Source of the DNA: Winogradskyella immobilis
GTDB lineage: Bacteria; Bacteroidota; Bacteroidia; Flavobacteriales; Flavobacteriaceae
Direction of reading: 5' to 3'
Assembly: GCF_021887715.1 (NCBI RefSeq)
Contig: NZ_JAIQXX010000012.1
Span: 20,084-84,083, forward strand
DNA: 64,000 nucleotides
The notes under the pieces are model-generated. The model was not told the DNA's origin. It saw nothing but the letters and a program-made list of their open reading frames with translations, and did no database searches. Positions 1-8,455 of the stretch are shown here, in pieces; the stretch's first letter is position 1, and the number at the start of each line of letters is the position of its first letter. The translations under genes and the position numbers were made by a program.

Positions 1-1288
1 TAGTCTTAGCAACAGTATCTAATATAATATGCACATCATCTTTGGCTTCTTTCTTTGGTTTTGGATAGCGTATGTTATCATCCATATCTCCTCCTTCACC
101 CGTTTCATTATCAAACGCTTCACCAAAATAATGCAATATAAATTTTCGTCGAGACACCGAAGTTTCAGAGAAAGCAACCACTTCTTGTAAAAGCGCATGC
201 CCAATCTCTTGTTCAGCCACAGGTTTGCCAGACATAAATTTTTCTAGTTTCTCTATATCTTTATAAGCATAATAAGCCAAACAATGACCTTCACCTCCAT
301 CTCTACCAGCTCTACCTGTTTCTTGGTAATAACTTTCTATACTCTTTGGAATATCGTGATGAATTACAAAACGTACATCGGGTTTATCGATTCCCATACC
401 AAACGCAATCGTTGCAACAACGACATCAGTATCTTCCATTAAAAACATGTCTTGGTGTTTCACTCTCGTTTTTGCATCTAAACCTGCATGATAAGGCACA
501 GCTTTAACACCATTAACCTGTAAAACTTGTGCTAATTCTTCAACCCGTTTGCGACTTAAGCAATAGATAATACCAGATTTACCTTCGTTCTGCTTTACAA
601 AACGAATAATATCTGCATCTACATTTTTAGTTTTTGGACGTACTTCGTAATATAAATTAGGTCGATTAAAAGACGCTTTAAACGTTACCGCATTAGGCAT
701 ACCCAAACTCTTTAATATATCTTCTTGTACTTTAGGTGTTGCTGTTGCGGTTAAACCTACAATTGGAATATTATCTCCAATCCGCTTTATAATATGTTTT
801 AAGTTTCTGTATTCTGGTCTAAAATCGTGTCCCCATTCGCTAATACAATGTGCTTCATCAACCGCTAAAAAAGATATAGTTACCGTACGTAAAAACTCTA
901 CATATTCTTCTTTAGTTAAAGACTCTGGTGCAACGTATAACAATTTAGTTATACCATTAGTAATGTCTTCTTTTACCTGCTTAACTTCAGTTTTATTTAA
1001 TGAAGAGTTGAGTACGTGTGCAACGCCTTCATGCTCAGAAACTCCTCTAATGGCGTCGACCTGATTTTTCATTAAAGCTATCAAAGGAGACACCACAATA
1101 GCTGTACCTTCTTTAATTAAAGCTGGTAATTGGTAGCATAAAGATTTTCCGCCACCTGTTGGCATAATAACAAAGGTGTTATTACCAGCAACTACATTTT
1201 TAATAACGTCTTCTTGAAGTCCTTTAAATTTTGAAAAACCGAAGTATTTTTTTAATTCAGAATGCAAGTCAATTTCTATAGTACTCAT
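1..1288 (-). CDS. recQ: ATP-dependent DNA helicase RecQ (3' end beyond window)
   Basis: Reading leftwards from an ATG at 1288, about 429 codons stay open to the window edge, so the C-terminal part is missing. Seen: Walker A MPTGGGKSLCYQ near residue 45, the DEAH box (VDEAHCISEWGHDFRPEY) near residue 143, and motif VI QETGRAGRDG near residue 325, which together are diagnostic of RecQ (3'-5' SF2 helicase acting in recombination and fork repair). After the helicase core the protein reads SRRKFILHYFGE, the place where E. coli-type RecQ has its zinc-binding cysteines. Here the CRR cysteine is serine and no cysteine follows before the edge. Divergent from kdsD; the 224 bp between them holds both promoters. 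Confidence 0.95.
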   Translation of the reverse strand, partial: MSTIEIDLHSELKKYFGFSKFKGLQEDVIKNVVAGNNTFVIMPTGGGKSLCYQLPALIKEGTAIVVSPLIALMKNQVDAIRGVSEHEGVAHVLNSSLNKTEVKQVKEDITNGITKLLYVAPESLTKEEYVEFLRTVTISFLAVDEAHCISEWGHDFRPEYRNLKHIIKRIGDNIPIVGLTATATPKVQEDILKSLGMPNAVTFKASFNRPNLYYEVRPKTKNVDADIIRFVKQNEGKSGIIYCLSRKRVEELAQVLQVNGVKAVPYHAGLDAKTRVKHQDMFLMEDTDVVVATIAFGMGIDKPDVRFVIHHDIPKSIESYYQETGRAGRDGGEGHCLAYYAYKDIEKLEKFMSGKPVAEQEIGHALLQEVVAFSETSVSRRKFILHYFGEAFDNETGEGGDMDDNIRYPKPKKEAKDDVHIILDTVAKT

Positions 1289-1446
1289 TAATCCCTATTC
1301 CTATTTTATATTTACATTTCTTCTGTAAGAAATTAAATTTTATTTTAAAAAAGCACAAAATTTAATTTTACATCAGTAACCATTTTATTAGCTCAAATAT
1401 TTTTTTTCATTAGGCTTCATAAAATTTTCTAATGAAAAAAATCATG

Positions 1447-1454
1447 TACTTTTG
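1447..1454 (+). promoter_or_regulatory. -7 promoter box for the kdsD operon
   Basis: TACTTTTG fits the Bacteroidota -7 consensus TAnnTTTG exactly and lies about 58 bp before the kdsD start. No good TTG is seen at the -33 position, so only half of the promoter is supported. Confidence 0.5.
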
Positions 1455-1512
1455 CAATAAGTTTAAAGATAACAATTTCTTTAAACTAGAAAAAAACAAA
1501 AATCAATAAATT

Positions 1513-2478
1513 TTGAACACAACGCAATCCATTCTTCAGATCGCTAAAAGCACAATAACTCTTGAAAGTGAAGCTATTACAAATTTAGTAAATCTGCTTA
1601 CTGAAGATTTTGCAAAAACCACCGAGATAATATACAAATCTAAAGGTCGTGTTATTATAACTGGGATAGGTAAAAGTGCCATTATTGCCAATAAAATTGT
1701 GGCTACTTTAAACTCTACAGGAACACCTGCTGTATTTATGCATGCCGCTGATGCTATTCATGGAGATTTGGGGCTAATTTTGGAAGATGATGTTGTTATT
1801 TGTATTTCTAAAAGTGGAAATACGCCCGAGATAAAAGTACTTGTTCCTTTAATTAAGAATGCTAAAAATACCATGATTGCTATTACCGGAAATACAGATT
1901 CTTTTTTAGGGCAACAAGCGGATTATGTTCTTAACACTTTTGTTGAACAAGAAGCTTGTCCTAATAATTTGGCACCTACAACAAGTACTACAGCTCAATT
2001 AGTTATGGGAGATGCACTTGCTGTTTGTTTATTAAAATTACGTGGTTTTTCTAGTAATGATTTCGCAAAATATCATCCTGGAGGTGCTTTAGGAAAACGT
2101 TTATACCTTAGAGTTAACGATTTATCGTCTATAAATCTAAAACCCGAAGTCTCTTTAAGTGCAGGTTTAAAAGAAGTGATTGTAGAAATTTCTGAGAAAA
2201 TGCTTGGAGTTACAGCTGTTACTGAAAACAATAAAATTGTAGGCATTATTACTGACGGAGATTTAAGACGTATGCTAAGCAAAAGTGATGATATTTCTGC
2301 TTTAACTGCTAAAGATATAATGAGTAGCAATCCTAGAAGAATTAATGAAGATGCTATGGCTGTTGATGCTAAAGCAATTATGGAAGCTCATGGAATCTCT
2401 CAATTACTAGTTGAAAAAGACGGTAATTATGCTGGTGTGGTTCATCTTCACGATTTAATAAAAGAAGGAATCATCTAA
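1513..2478 (+). CDS. kdsD: arabinose-5-phosphate isomerase, KpsF/GutQ (KdsD) family
   Basis: Interconverts ribulose-5-P and arabinose-5-P, the first step towards Kdo for lipopolysaccharide. The 321 residues match the family: an N-terminal SIS sugar-isomerase domain (about residues 35-170, with GIGKSAIIANK and SKSGNTPE) and two C-terminal CBS domains (about 200-321). The start is a TTG: the reading frame has no ATG before the conserved N-terminal helix, and TTG/GTG starts recur in this window. The stop TAA shares its last A with the ATG of tatC (TAATG), indicating translational coupling. Its operon with lptB fits a role in LPS supply. Confidence 0.95.
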   Translation: MNTTQSILQIAKSTITLESEAITNLVNLLTEDFAKTTEIIYKSKGRVIITGIGKSAIIANKIVATLNSTGTPAVFMHAADAIHGDLGLILEDDVVICISKSGNTPEIKVLVPLIKNAKNTMIAITGNTDSFLGQQADYVLNTFVEQEACPNNLAPTTSTTAQLVMGDALAVCLLKLRGFSSNDFAKYHPGGALGKRLYLRVNDLSSINLKPEVSLSAGLKEVIVEISEKMLGVTAVTENNKIVGIITDGDLRRMLSKSDDISALTAKDIMSSNPRRINEDAMAVDAKAIMEAHGISQLLVEKDGNYAGVVHLHDLIKEGII

Positions 2479-3299
2479 TGGCAAAAAAGAATATCAATGA
2501 GATGTCTTTTCTCGATCATCTCGAAGATCTAAGATGGCATCTTATTAGAGCAACACTCGCCATTGTCATTGCTGGTATTGTTGCTTTTATGTTTAAGACG
2601 TTTCTTTTTGAAGTTGTCATTTTTGGGCCATCTAATATGGATTTTGCTACGTATAGATGGCTATGTAGTATGGCTAATCTGGTTGGTGTAGAAACTTCTT
2701 TTTGTGCTGAAGAGTTACCATTTACTATTCAAAATAGAACAGTAGCTGGGCAGTTTTCTGCACATATTTGGACCTCAATTTATGCTGGCCTTGTTATTGC
2801 CTTTCCTTATGTTATTTATCAATTATGGAAATTTATTAGTCCAGGGTTAAAAACTAATGAACGTAAAAACTCAAAAGGATTTATTATTATTTCTTCGCTG
2901 TTATTTTTTATTGGGGTACTTTTTGGATATTATGTTATTGTACCCTTATCACTTAATTTTTTAGCTAATTATAGTGTAAGTGATAAAGTCATTAATGAGT
3001 TTGATCTCAGTTCTTACATAGCTATTGTACGCTCATCTGTATTGGCTTCTGGTTTAGTATTTGAACTGCCTATTATTATTTACTTTTTAACCAAAGTTGG
3101 TTTAGTTACTCCTATTACGCTTCGTAAGTATCGTAAGTTTGCATTGGTTATTGTTTTAATACTCGCGGCGATAATCACTCCACCAGATATTACAAGTCAA
3201 GTGATTGTAGCTATTCCTATTTTAATATTATATCAAGTAAGTATATATATTTCTGCAATTGTGGTAAGGAATCAAAAACGGAAACAACAAACAGCATAA
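2478..3299 (+). CDS. tatC: twin-arginine translocase subunit TatC
   Basis: Polytopic core of the Tat export system, which recognises twin-arginine signal peptides of folded proteins. Seen: N-terminal MSFLDHLEDLRWHLIRA, a hallmark of TatC, followed by six predicted membrane segments over 273 residues, with the conserved YQLWKFISPGL segment after TM2. There is a Bacteroidota-type insertion of about 50 residues in the first periplasmic loop (around residues 50-90, including two cysteines). The start overlaps the kdsD stop by one base. No tatA is present in the window. Confidence 0.96.
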   Translation: MAKKNINEMSFLDHLEDLRWHLIRATLAIVIAGIVAFMFKTFLFEVVIFGPSNMDFATYRWLCSMANLVGVETSFCAEELPFTIQNRTVAGQFSAHIWTSIYAGLVIAFPYVIYQLWKFISPGLKTNERKNSKGFIIISSLLFFIGVLFGYYVIVPLSLNFLANYSVSDKVINEFDLSSYIAIVRSSVLASGLVFELPIIIYFLTKVGLVTPITLRKYRKFALVIVLILAAIITPPDITSQVIVAIPILILYQVSIYISAIVVRNQKRKQQTA

Positions 3300-3311
3300 A
3301 AATTAAAAGAC

Positions 3312-3659
3312 ATGTCTGATATTGTAAAAGAATTTAATGCATATCGTACTAAAATGAATGATAAAATTTTAGCCGATAATAATAAAATTATAAAACGCAT
3401 TTTCAATTTAGATACTAATGCTTACCAAGCTGGCGCATTAGATGTAAAAACTAAAGAATTGTTAGGTTTAGTAGCTTCTGCTGTATTACGTTGTGATGAT
3501 TGTATACAGTACCATTTAGAAACTGCTTATAACGAAGGTTTATCTAAAGAAGAAGTAAGTGAAGCTTTAGGTATTGCTACTTTAGTTGGTGGCACTATTG
3601 TAATACCACATTTAAGACGTGCTTATGAGTTTTGGGAGGCTTTAGAAAATCAAAGTTAA
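3312..3659 (+). CDS. carboxymuconolactone decarboxylase (AhpD-like) family protein
   Basis: A 115-residue single-domain protein of the CMD/AhpD fold. The CxxC motif with a trailing histidine, CDDCIQYH (residues 61-68), is the pattern of alkylhydroperoxidase-like members, which act as peroxide or thiol-disulfide enzymes rather than true decarboxylases. It starts 12 bp after tatC, so it is probably co-transcribed with kdsD and tatC. Substrate unknown. Confidence 0.88.
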   Translation: MSDIVKEFNAYRTKMNDKILADNNKIIKRIFNLDTNAYQAGALDVKTKELLGLVASAVLRCDDCIQYHLETAYNEGLSKEEVSEALGIATLVGGTIVIPHLRRAYEFWEALENQS

Positions 3660-3692
3660 ACGTTAAGTCTTTTTAAACCTATAGACTGTTCT

Positions 3693-3710
3693 GTACTATT
3701 TTAGTACTTT
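3693..3710 (+). terminator. weak hairpin between the CMD gene and lptB
   Basis: GTACTA-TTT-TAGTAC is a perfect 6-bp stem followed by three Ts. A second, wider inverted repeat (AAACGTTAA at 3658-3666, TTAACGTTT at 3710-3718) encloses it. Either may attenuate read-through into lptB; the short A/T-rich stem makes strong termination doubtful. Confidence 0.3.
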
Positions 3711-3737
3711 TAACGTTTAGTTACAGAAATATAACGC

Positions 3738-4478
3738 ATGAAGTTACACGCCGAAAATTTAATGAAGTCCTATAGCGGACGAAAAGTTGTAAAAGATGTT
3801 TCTCTTGAGGTTAACCAAGGAGAAATTGTAGGTTTACTTGGCCCTAATGGAGCCGGAAAAACCACTTCTTTTTATATGATTGTTGGTATCATTAAACCAA
3901 ATGGTGGAAATATTTTTTTAGACAATACCAATATCACTAAATTTCCTATGTACAAACGTGCACAAAATGGTATTGGATATTTGGCACAAGAAGCTTCTGT
4001 ATTTAGAAAGTTGAGTATTGAAGATAATATTTTAAGCGTTTTACAACTTACCAAATTATCTAAAAAAGAACAGCTCTATAAAATGGAGTCTCTTATTGAA
4101 GAATTTGGATTAGGGCATATAAGAACTAACCGCGGTGACTTACTTTCTGGTGGTGAGCGTCGTAGAACCGAAATTGCACGTGCTTTAGCTACTGACCCTA
4201 ATTTTATTTTATTAGATGAGCCTTTTGCTGGTGTTGACCCTGTCGCAGTAGAAGATATACAACGTATTATCGCAAAATTGACTAAAAAAAATATTGGTAT
4301 TTTAATTACCGATCATAACGTACAAGAAACTTTAGCCATTACAGACAGAACCTATTTAATGTTTGAAGGTAGTATTCTTAAAGCTGGTGAACCCGAAGAA
4401 TTAGCTAATGACGAAATGGTACGTAAAGTATACCTTGGACAAAATTTTGAATTGCGTAAAAAGAAGTTAGAATTTTAA
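3738..4478 (+). CDS. lptB: LPS export ABC transporter ATP-binding protein LptB
   Basis: ATPase that powers LptFG extraction of LPS from the inner membrane. Over 246 residues one sees Walker [11 protein letters not shown] (about 35-44), signature [15 protein letters not shown] (about 137-151) and Walker [21 protein letters not shown]. The GERRR signature and FAGVDP are typical of LptB rather than of other ABC ATPases. The length agrees with the family. It lies behind kdsD-tatC, consistent with Kdo/LPS assembly. Convergent with the TerC gene, 19 bp away. Confidence 0.95.
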   Translation: MKLHAENLMKSYSGRKVVKDVSLEVNQGEIVGLLGPNGAGKTTSFYMIVGIIKPNGGNIFLDNTNITKFPMYKRAQNGIGYLAQEASVFRKLSIEDNILSVLQLTKLSKKEQLYKMESLIEEFGLGHIRTNRGDLLSGGERRRTEIARALATDPNFILLDEPFAGVDPVAVEDIQRIIAKLTKKNIGILITDHNVQETLAITDRTYLMFEGSILKAGEPEELANDEMVRKVYLGQNFELRKKKLEF

Positions 4479-4497
4479 ACGCTAAAATATTATTTAA

Positions 4498-5310
4498 TTA
4501 TTTCTTCTTTTCTATCGTATTATTTTCCGCTATCAATTTCTTTTGATATCGACCTTGAACAACATCTACAATAATTAAAACGACAATCACAAAATAGAAA
4601 GTTGTTTTACTCATAGGTACAATTTCATTACCAAAGATTTTTAAATGTGCTAAATGACCACCTTCAGTAACTAACATAATACCAACTATAAATAATATAA
4701 ACAATCCTAAAACTTCGTACATTCTATTTTTAGCTAAAAAAGCTGATATTTTATCTGCCATAATAAGCATTAACAATCCACTCGCTACTATAGCTATTGC
4801 CATAACTATAAAAGCTGTTGTAGAATTTTCGATTTCGTTAGTAAGTCCAATAGCTGCTAAGATAGAATCAAAAGAAAATACCAAATTCATAATAACGATA
4901 CTTGTAATTACAGCGTTAGATGATTTGGTGTGTTTACTGCCTCCTTCGACATCATGGTTTAAATCTTTAGTAGAAATCATATGCCAAATTTCTTTAATGG
5001 CCGTGTAAATAATAAATCCTCCACCTGCTAATACAATTAGACTATGACCGTTAAAAGCAAACTCTAAAACCTCATCAATATGACCTGTTAAAAATGAAAA
5101 AGGATCTTGAAAAAAATCGATTATAGATACTAATACAAATAACAATACAATTCTAAGAATAATAGCAATTAATATCCCAACCTTACGAACACGCTTTTGA
5201 TCGGATTGTGGAGCTTTTTTAGACTCTAAAGAGATATATAGTAAATTATCAAATCCTAAAACAGCTTGTAATAAGACAAGCATTAGTAGTGTAAAAATAA
5301 TTTGACCCAT
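4498..5310 (-). CDS. TerC family integral membrane protein
   Basis: A 270-residue protein with about seven membrane segments. The N-terminal segment carries LGFDNLLYISLESKKAP and a later one SFDSILAAIG, the two acidic intramembrane motifs of the TerC family (tellurite resistance/Mn2+ export-like transporters). The N-terminal NLLYI plus the length suggest the DUF475/TerC group. Substrate not determinable; manganese or other metal export is the best-known role. The pssA stop and this ATG are separated by only 3 bp, so the two form an operon. Confidence 0.85.
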   Translation of the reverse strand: MGQIIFTLLMLVLLQAVLGFDNLLYISLESKKAPQSDQKRVRKVGILIAIILRIVLLFVLVSIIDFFQDPFSFLTGHIDEVLEFAFNGHSLIVLAGGGFIIYTAIKEIWHMISTKDLNHDVEGGSKHTKSSNAVITSIVIMNLVFSFDSILAAIGLTNEIENSTTAFIVMAIAIVASGLLMLIMADKISAFLAKNRMYEVLGLFILFIVGIMLVTEGGHLAHLKIFGNEIVPMSKTTFYFVIVVLIIVDVVQGRYQKKLIAENNTIEKKK

Positions 5311-5313
5311 AGT

Positions 5314-6072
5314 TTAGTTGATTTGTTTTTGATTAAATAATGATATTAAAACATATAATATAATAATAGCAGGAATTGCTATAAACTTTAATGTAATAAG
5401 TAAGACTACACTTAATATTAAAAACAGATAACGCATAGCATTAGATTTAAAACTCCAATCCTTAAATTTTAATGCAAACAACTTAATGTTAGAGTTTAAT
5501 AAATAGCAACTTACTAGTGTAACACCTATTAAAAACCATGTGTTAGTAAATAAAGCGGCAACTGTTACAGAATATTGATAATACAAAATTAGTGGCATTG
5601 ATAGTATTAAAAGTGTATTTGCTGGAGTTGGTAAGCCTTTAAAATACATTTGTTGATCTTCATCAATATTAAATTTAGCTAAACGATATGCAGAAGCTAA
5701 CGTAATTAATAAACCTATAGAAGCAATTAAACTTATTTGGCCACCACCTAAGTTAATAATTTTATTCCAACCTTCTTCTACCACAAAAACACCATTGGCA
5801 TTTGTTGCTGAGGCAATAAGCTTATACATTATTATTCCAGGCACCAACCCGCTAGTTACCATATCTGCTAAAGAATCTAATTGAAGCCCTAAAGCGCTTT
5901 GAACATTAAGTTTACGAGCTAAAAATCCATCAAAAAAATCGAAACATATTCCTATACAAACAAATAATGCTGTGGCAATAAAATGATCATTAACAGCAAA
6001 AATAACTGCTATACAACCTGATAGTAAATTTAAAAGCGTTACAAAGTTTGGAACGTGTTGTTTTATACTCAT
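5314..6072 (-). CDS. pssA: CDP-diacylglycerol-serine O-phosphatidyltransferase
   Basis: Makes phosphatidylserine from CDP-DAG and serine, the route to phosphatidylethanolamine. The CDP-alcohol phosphotransferase motif DG-x2-AR-x8-G-x3-D-x3-D is visible: FFDGFLARKL followed by GLQLDSLADMVTSG, giving the expected order of metal-binding aspartates. 252 residues with about seven membrane helices match class II (Bacillus-type) PssA. It is the upstream gene of a pssA-terC operon and is divergent from the PorV-like gene. Confidence 0.93.
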   Translation of the reverse strand: MSIKQHVPNFVTLLNLLSGCIAVIFAVNDHFIATALFVCIGICFDFFDGFLARKLNVQSALGLQLDSLADMVTSGLVPGIIMYKLIASATNANGVFVVEEGWNKIINLGGGQISLIASIGLLITLASAYRLAKFNIDEDQQMYFKGLPTPANTLLILSMPLILYYQYSVTVAALFTNTWFLIGVTLVSCYLLNSNIKLFALKFKDWSFKSNAMRYLFLILSVVLLITLKFIAIPAIIILYVLISLFNQKQIN

Positions 6073-6170
6073 AAATTAGATTTATGTAAAAATATAAAAG
6101 TATTTAGTATTATGGCTTCTATAAGGCAATAAGTCTATATTTTTACTGTTTAATAGATAAAAATATTGTG

Positions 6171-6178
6171 CATCTTTG
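6171..6178 (+). promoter_or_regulatory. near-consensus -7 box for the PorV-like gene
   Basis: CATCTTTG differs from TAnnTTTG only at its first base and sits 15 bp before the TTG start of the PorV-like gene, the spacing seen at other short-leader promoters in this window. Confidence 0.35.
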
Positions 6179-6193
6179 TAAAAAAATTAGCTA

Positions 6194-7264
6194 TTGAAAA
6201 ATTACTATATAGTATTTTTAACATTAGTAACATTATCTTCTTTTGGGCAAACTTCTAGAAAATACTCAAATGAATTTTTGAATATTGGCGTAGATGCTGC
6301 TGCTTTAGGAATGAGTAATGCTGTGGTGTCAACAACTTCTGACGTTAATTCGGGGTATTGGAATCCTGCTGGTTTAGTTCACCTTGAAGATAATCAACTC
6401 GCTTTAATGCACTCGAGCTACTTTGCTAACATAGCTAACTACAATTACATTGCTTTTGCTAAACCACTAGATGACCGAAGTGCTATTGGCATTTCTTTAA
6501 TTCGGTTTGGAGTTGATGATATTTTAGATACGACGCAACTTATAGACGACCAAGGTGCTATTAACTTTGATCGAATAAGTACTTTTTCTACTGCAGATTA
6601 TGCGCTTACTGTATCTTATGCTAGAAAATTACCTCTTGATGGATTAAACTATGGTATTAATGCTAAAGTTATAAGACGTGTTATTGGTGATTTTGCATCT
6701 GCATGGGGATTTGGTTTAGATGCTGGTATTCAGTTTGAAACCAATAACGATTGGAAATTTGGGTTTATGGCCAGAGATATTACAACAACCTATAATACGT
6801 GGACGTTTGATGAAGATAATTTTGAAAAAATTAGTGGAGCTATTGAAGGTCAAAACCAAACTTTACCTGAAAAAACAGAAATTACATTACCTAAACTAGA
6901 ATTAGGTTTATCTAAATCTTGGTTGTTCCATTACGATTATTCATTATTAGCTGCTTTTAATTTAAATGTTCGTTTTGCTGAAACTAATGATATTATTTCT
7001 ACAAGTGCTGCTAGTATTGCTCCCGCATTAGGATTTCAATTTGGATATACTGATTTAGTGTTTTTAAGAGCTGGAGTAGGAAATTTTCAAAACGAATTAC
7101 AAATAGATAATTCTGAAAACTTAACATTTCAGCCTAATTTTGGAGTTGGCTTTAAGTATAAAGGCATTGAGGTTGATTATGCATTTACAGATATCGGAGA
7201 TCAAAGTGCAGCACTATATTCAAACGTATTCTCATTAAAATTAGATTTTAGTATTTTTAGGTAA
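6194..7264 (+). CDS. PorV/PorQ-family outer-membrane beta-barrel protein (putative T9SS-associated)
   Basis: A 356-residue protein with a signal peptide (residues 1-18, ending SFGQ) and the family opening NIGVDAAALGMSNAVVS followed by WNPAGL, typical of FadL-like PorV/PorQ barrels of the type IX secretion system. The rest alternates short beta strands and ends in an aromatic/hydrophobic strand (SLKLDFSIFR), as expected for a 14-strand barrel. The family often occurs as several paralogues (PorV, PorV2, PorQ); this one resembles the PorV2 type but I cannot decide. The start is TTG, in frame directly before KNYYIVFLTL. Confidence 0.8.
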   Translation: MKNYYIVFLTLVTLSSFGQTSRKYSNEFLNIGVDAAALGMSNAVVSTTSDVNSGYWNPAGLVHLEDNQLALMHSSYFANIANYNYIAFAKPLDDRSAIGISLIRFGVDDILDTTQLIDDQGAINFDRISTFSTADYALTVSYARKLPLDGLNYGINAKVIRRVIGDFASAWGFGLDAGIQFETNNDWKFGFMARDITTTYNTWTFDEDNFEKISGAIEGQNQTLPEKTEITLPKLELGLSKSWLFHYDYSLLAAFNLNVRFAETNDIISTSAASIAPALGFQFGYTDLVFLRAGVGNFQNELQIDNSENLTFQPNFGVGFKYKGIEVDYAFTDIGDQSAALYSNVFSLKLDFSIFR

Positions 7265-7275
7265 TTTCAAAAAAA

Positions 7276-8448
7276 ATGAAGAAATACAGTTTATTCGCAA
7301 TTTTGCTTTTCTTGTGTTTATCAGTTTGGAGTCAGATTCCTATTTCTCCTCAATGTGAAATCTCTGTAATCACCATTGGACCAGGAACATCATTAAACGA
7401 TGCATTTGGACATAATGCTTTTCGTATTAAAGATGAAACAAGAGGAATTGATACTGTTTATGGTTATGGTGAATACGATTTTGATACTCCAAATTTCTAT
7501 TTAAAATTTGCTCAAGGGAAACTCAATTATCTGATTAGTAAAGAGGCTTTTTCTAGATTCTATCGTCGTTACACATATTTTGATAGGACTATTGAAGAAC
7601 AGGTTTTAAACCTTACAATTAAACAAAAACAAGATCTATACAATTATTTAACCACTAATTATAAACCAGAAAATAGAGCTTATTTATACGATTTCTTTTT
7701 TGATAATTGTGCTACCAAGATTAGAGACGTTGTACAAACCTCAACAGATGAAACTACTATGTTTCATACTCCAAAAGATTATACATCTAAAACGTTTAGG
7801 CAATTAATACATCAACATACTGGGCATAATACTTGGGGAAGTGTTGGTATAGATATCGCTTTAGGCTCAGTGATTGATAGAAAAGCTACTCCTGATGAGT
7901 TCATGTTCTTACCTAATTATATTCATAGTTTTTTTAGTGAAGCTAAGATGCTTAATGATGCTCCTTTAGTAAAATCATCTAAAGCTATATATAAAAGTAG
8001 TTCTTTAGGTTATAAAACATTTTCTTTTTTTAGTCCTTTTATAGTTTTAAGCATTATAGGATTGTTAATACTATACAGAACCTACTTAGACTATAAAAAA
8101 GGTAAACGTACAAAATGGCTAGATACATTGATTTTTTTTATAACTGGTTTTATTGGTATTGGCATACTCTTTTTATGGTTTGGCACAGACCATTCAGCTA
8201 CAAAATACAATTACAATTTACTCTGGGCTTTTCCTTTAAATATTATTTTAATTTTTAATTTTTCTAAAAAACTAAAAACCAATTGGATTAAAGGATTTCT
8301 TAAATTTTTAATTATTCTAATGACATTGATGACGCTTCACTGGATAATTGGTTTGCAAATTTTCGGTATTACATTAATACCACTTCTATTTGCTTTTTTA
8401 TTACGTTATATATTTCTATTACGCTTAACTAAAGTTGAAAATAATTGA
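7276..8448 (+). CDS. DUF4105 domain-containing membrane protein
   Basis: A 390-residue protein: signal peptide (1-19), a periplasmic DUF4105 (Lnb N-terminal-like) domain from about 25 to 200, then four or five membrane helices (about 240-385). Diagnostic segments are GPGTSLNDAFGHNAFRI, YGYGEYDFDTPNF and FFDNCATKIRD, whose H and C residues resemble a papain-like arrangement. Function unproven. It begins 12 bp after the PorV-like gene, so they are probably co-transcribed. The stop converges on the glycosylphosphotransferase gene with only 7 bp between. Confidence 0.85.
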   Translation: MKKYSLFAILLFLCLSVWSQIPISPQCEISVITIGPGTSLNDAFGHNAFRIKDETRGIDTVYGYGEYDFDTPNFYLKFAQGKLNYLISKEAFSRFYRRYTYFDRTIEEQVLNLTIKQKQDLYNYLTTNYKPENRAYLYDFFFDNCATKIRDVVQTSTDETTMFHTPKDYTSKTFRQLIHQHTGHNTWGSVGIDIALGSVIDRKATPDEFMFLPNYIHSFFSEAKMLNDAPLVKSSKAIYKSSSLGYKTFSFFSPFIVLSIIGLLILYRTYLDYKKGKRTKWLDTLIFFITGFIGIGILFLWFGTDHSATKYNYNLLWAFPLNIILIFNFSKKLKTNWIKGFLKFLIILMTLMTLHWIIGLQIFGITLIPLLFAFLLRYIFLLRLTKVENN

Positions 8449-8455
8449 ATTTAAA

